A stretch of 7,863 nucleotides of DNA from contig JBDNHK010000066.1 of NCBI GenBank assembly GCA_041688815.1, positions 1 through 7,863 of the forward strand. The letters run 5' to 3'. Shown here in pieces: positions 5,675 to 7,863 of this stretch (position 1 is the stretch's first letter; every line of letters starts with the position of its first letter). A program made the position numbers and the translations under genes. The stretch is from Rhabdothermincola_A sp041688815 (GTDB lineage: Bacteria > Actinomycetota > Acidimicrobiia > Acidimicrobiales > Acidimicrobilacustridaceae). The notes beneath the pieces are model-generated. The model did no database searches. It was given only the letters and a program-made list of their open reading frames with translations, and had not been told where the DNA came from.

Positions 5675-7039
5675 ATGTCCGACCCCGCCGACGAGACCAC
5701 CGACGACACGCCGCGGGCCATCGACGTCCCCAACGATCCGACGCTGATGGAGAAGATCGTCAATCTCTCGAAGCGTCGCGGGTTCGTGTTCCCGTCGGCG
5801 GAGATCTACGGCGGGTTCCGTTCCACCTACGACTACGGGCCCATCGGCGTGCTGTTGCTGCGCAACGTGAAGGATGCGTGGTGGCGGTCGATGGTGCAGT
5901 TGCGTGACGACGTGGTCGGTCTCGACGCGTCGATCCTGTCGCCCCCGGCGGTGTGGGAGGCGTCCGGGCACCTCACGAACTTCACCGACCCCCTCGTCGA
6001 CTGCAAGGTCTGCCACGAGCGGTTTCGCGAGGACCAGCTCCACGATCCCCGCGTGTGCCCGAGCTGTGGGGCCGAGGACAGCTTCACCGAAGCCCGGCAG
6101 TTCAACCTGATGTTCAAGACCCAGGCCGGTCCCGTGGAGTCCGAGGGGGCGGTGGCCTACCTGCGCCCGGAGACGGCCCAGGGCATGTTCATCAACTTCT
6201 CCAACGTGTTGCAGGCCAGCCGCAAGAAGCCGCCGTTCGGCATCGCCCAGATCGGCAAGTCGTTCCGCAACGAGATCACCCCGGGCAACTTCGTGTTCCG
6301 CACCCGCGAGTTCGAGCAGATGGAGCTCGAGTTCTTCGTGCCGCCCGACGAGGCAGCCCAATGGTACGAGTACTGGTGTCAGCAGCGCTACCAGTGGTAC
6401 CTCGATCTCGGCATCCCCGAGGCCAAGTTGCGCATGCGGCCCCACGACGCCGACGAGCTCAGCCACTACTCGTCGGACACGTCGGACGTGGAGTTCCTCT
6501 TCCCGTGGGGCTGGGGTGAGCTCGAGGGTGTGGCCAACCGGGGCGACTACGACCTCACCCAGCACGCCGCCCACTCGGGCGACAAGCTCGACTACTTCGA
6601 CCAGGCCACCAACACCCGCTACACCCCTCACGTCATCGAACCGGCGGCGGGCGCCACCCGCACGATGATGGCCTTCCTGTTGTCGGCCTACGACGAGGAG
6701 GAGGTGCGGGGTGAGGTGCGCACGGTGCTGCGCCTGCACCCCCGGTTGGCGCCCTACAAGGTGGCGGTGCTGCCGCTGTCGAAGAAGGACACCCTCACCC
6801 CGGTGGCCCGTGAGGTGTTGGCGTTGCTCCAGCCGTCGTTCATGTGCGACTACGACGAGACCCAGGCCATCGGCCGGCGCTACCGCCGCCAGGACGAACT
6901 GGGCACCCCGTTCTGTGTCACCGTCGACTTCGACAGCCTCGACGACCGTGCCGTCACCGTGCGCGAACGCGACACCATGACCCAGGAACGCGTGGCCATC
7001 GACGACCTGGTTGCCTACCTCGCCCCCCGCCTGGTCTGA
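5675..7039 (+). CDS. glyS: Glycyl-tRNA synthetase, alpha2 (eukaryote-like) type
   Basis: This class II synthetase charges tRNA-Gly with glycine in the cytosol. The 454-residue protein is the single-chain homodimeric type, not the bacterial alpha/beta tetramer. It opens with the conserved EKIVNLSKRRGFVFPSAEIYGG block (26-47; start EKIVNLSKRRGF). Motif 1 surrounds WEASGHLTNFTDP (94-106), and a Cys4 zinc-type site follows, C110, C113, C128 and C131. RPETAQGMF is at 164-172, motif 2 with FRNE (197-200) and FRTREFEQMELEFF (208-221) follows, and motif 3 is GATRTMMAFLL (326-336). The C-terminal anticodon-binding domain starts near LRLHPRLAPYKVAVLPL (352-368) and includes GRRYRRQDELGTPF (400-413). 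The ATG at 5675 was chosen for the -10 box just before it; a GTG at 5621 would cross that box, and an ATG at 5747 is a shorter option. Length is normal for the actinobacterial form. Confidence 0.96.
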   Translation: MSDPADETTDDTPRAIDVPNDPTLMEKIVNLSKRRGFVFPSAEIYGGFRSTYDYGPIGVLLLRNVKDAWWRSMVQLRDDVVGLDASILSPPAVWEASGHLTNFTDPLVDCKVCHERFREDQLHDPRVCPSCGAEDSFTEARQFNLMFKTQAGPVESEGAVAYLRPETAQGMFINFSNVLQASRKKPPFGIAQIGKSFRNEITPGNFVFRTREFEQMELEFFVPPDEAAQWYEYWCQQRYQWYLDLGIPEAKLRMRPHDADELSHYSSDTSDVEFLFPWGWGELEGVANRGDYDLTQHAAHSGDKLDYFDQATNTRYTPHVIEPAAGATRTMMAFLLSAYDEEEVRGEVRTVLRLHPRLAPYKVAVLPLSKKDTLTPVAREVLALLQPSFMCDYDETQAIGRRYRRQDELGTPFCVTVDFDSLDDRAVTVRERDTMTQERVAIDDLVAYLAPRLV

Positions 7040-7067
7040 CCTGCTCGGGCGGGACCACAGACATCGG

Positions 7068-7073
7068 TAGCGT
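7068..7073 (+). promoter_or_regulatory. Putative -10 box for ppdK (TAGCGT)
   Basis: TAGCGT fits the TAnnnT pattern and lies in the 72-bp gap after glyS. Unlike the boxes before dinG, uppS and glyS it stands 38 nt before the ATG, which leaves a leader of roughly 30 nt carrying a Shine-Dalgarno sequence. No -35 match is seen, and readthrough from glyS is equally possible. Confidence 0.35.
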
Positions 7074-7083
7074 GGGCGCGAAA

Positions 7084-7094
7084 CCGGTAACCGG
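7084..7094 (+). repeat. Small palindrome in the ppdK leader
   Basis: CCGGTAACCGG is a perfect 5-bp inverted repeat around one central base, followed at once by CCGGCCGG, which runs into the Shine-Dalgarno sequence. It could be an operator or part of a small leader fold, or chance in a GC-rich gap. Confidence 0.35.
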
Positions 7095-7096
7095 CC

Positions 7097-7103
7097 GGAG
7101 GGG
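7097..7103 (+). promoter_or_regulatory. Shine-Dalgarno sequence of ppdK
   Basis: GGAGGGG lies 8 nt before the ATG at 7112, a strong and well-placed ribosome binding site. It fixes the start of ppdK. Confidence 0.85.
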
Positions 7104-7111
7104 ATGTTGAC

Positions 7112-7863
7112 ATGACGTGGGTGTACGGATTCGCGCATCGGCACAGTCGGGCGCCGATGGACCTCAAGGCCCTCCTCGGCGGCAAGGGGGCCAACCTCGC
7201 CGAGATGACCTCGGTGCTGGCCCTGCCCGTCCCGCCGGGCTTCACCATCACCACCGATGCGTGCCGCGCCTACATGGCCAGCGGCTGGCCGGGTGACCTC
7301 GACACCGAGATCAACGGGCACGTCAAGAGCCTCGAGCGCTTCATGGGCCGGCGGATCGGCGACCCCCTCGACCCGCTGCTCGTCAGCGTGCGCTCGGGTG
7401 CCGCGTTCTCGATGCCGGGCATGATGGACACCGTCCTCAACCTCGGTCTCAACGACGAGTCGGTGAAGGCGCTCGCCGCCCGCGCCGACGAGCGGTTCGC
7501 CCTCGACTCCTACCGCCGATTCCTGTCGATGTACGCCCGTATCGTCCTCGACGTCCCCGGCGAGCCGTTCGAGGAGCTGCTCACCCGGGCCCGCGACGCG
7601 GCCGGGGTCCGCACCGACGCCGAGATCCAAGCCGAGGCGCTGTCGGGCGTCGTGGCCGAGTACAAGTCGATCATCGAGGCCCACACCGGGGCCCCGTTCC
7701 CGCAGCAGCCTGCGGTCCAGCTGAGGGGGGCAGTGGAAGCGGTGTTCCGGTCGTGGAACTCGTCGCGCGCCAAGGCCTATCGGGGTCGTGAGCGCATCCC
7801 CGACGATCTCGGCACCGCCGTCAACGTGCAGGCCATGGTGTTCGGCAACCGCGACGACCGCTC
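7112..7863 (+). CDS. ppdK: Pyruvate, phosphate dikinase, N-terminal part (cut by right window edge)
   Basis: This enzyme interconverts pyruvate, ATP and phosphate with phosphoenolpyruvate, AMP and pyrophosphate, so it can act in gluconeogenesis or in PPi-using glycolysis. Only the first 250 codons and two bases are in the window; the full enzyme is usually close to 900 residues. What is visible is the ATP-grasp nucleotide-binding domain: LLGGKGANLAEM at 21-32 with the ATP-contacting Lys25, VPPGFTITTDAC at 40-51, the signature SVRSGAAFSMPGMMDT at 92-107 with Arg94, then NLGLN (110-114), DSYRRFLSMY (132-141) and GTAVNVQAMVFGN (234-246). These match PPDK better than PEP synthase or the PTS enzyme I. 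The phosphohistidine and PEP/pyruvate domains lie beyond the edge. A clear Shine-Dalgarno sequence precedes the ATG. It follows glyS by 72 bp on the same strand. Confidence 0.95.
   Translation, partial: MTWVYGFAHRHSRAPMDLKALLGGKGANLAEMTSVLALPVPPGFTITTDACRAYMASGWPGDLDTEINGHVKSLERFMGRRIGDPLDPLLVSVRSGAAFSMPGMMDTVLNLGLNDESVKALAARADERFALDSYRRFLSMYARIVLDVPGEPFEELLTRARDAAGVRTDAEIQAEALSGVVAEYKSIIEAHTGAPFPQQPAVQLRGAVEAVFRSWNSSRAKAYRGRERIPDDLGTAVNVQAMVFGNRDDR

Noticed and set aside
7107..7112. TTGACA, a perfect -35 consensus, overlapping the ppdK start codon
   Set aside because: It lies between the ribosome site and the ATG of a clear gene, and no -10 box follows at 16-18 bp that would start a sensible transcript; most likely chance.
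5660..7684. 674-codon minus-strand open frame opposite glyS and ppdK
   Set aside because: Its translation is His/Arg/Val-rich without any domain, while the plus strand carries two well-conserved enzymes through the same interval.

Overview
This window looks like an ordinary chromosomal stretch from a high-GC bacterium. The strong G/C third-position bias, GTG starts, apparently leaderless starts with TAnnnT-type -10 boxes, and the mix of housekeeping genes suggest an actinobacterium, possibly from the Acidimicrobiia. That placement is inference from style and gene content, not from a marker gene.

Layout. Positions 1-1764 (minus) hold a DinG/XPD-type Fe-S helicase whose C-terminal end lies beyond the left edge. 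It is divergent from a plus-strand pair, uppS (1837-2556) and recO (2553-3278), joined by a GTGA stop/start overlap. Facing recO on the minus strand are three consecutive RDD-family membrane-protein genes (4734-5591, 3961-4737, 3318-3902 in transcription order). The first two overlap by GTGA and the third follows 58 bp later. Divergent from them on the plus strand are glyS, an alpha2-type glycyl-tRNA synthetase (5675-7039), and the first 250 codons of ppdK, pyruvate phosphate dikinase (7112 to the right edge). The helicase and ppdK are both cut by the window edges. No RNA genes, insertion sequences, CRISPR arrays or origins are visible, and no gap between genes exceeds about 85 bp.

How the genes fit together. 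uppS makes the polyprenyl carrier used in cell-wall synthesis, recO and the helicase act in DNA repair, glyS serves translation, and ppdK links pyruvate and PEP. RecO, UppS and GlyS genes lie close together in several Gram-positive lineages, so this part looks like an inherited housekeeping neighbourhood. The RDD trio sits inside it on the opposite strand.

The least ordinary part is the RDD trio. All three proteins end in the same cytosol-facing style of tail, a strict 10-residue tandem repeat with an aromatic residue at position 1, an acidic residue at position 2 and Trp/Tyr at position 8. There are four copies in the first gene, three in the second and three partly degraded copies in the third. 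I do not recognise this tail as a named domain. The other observation of note is a set of very similar -10 boxes placed 7-10 nt before the starts of dinG, uppS and glyS, pointing to leaderless or near-leaderless transcripts.
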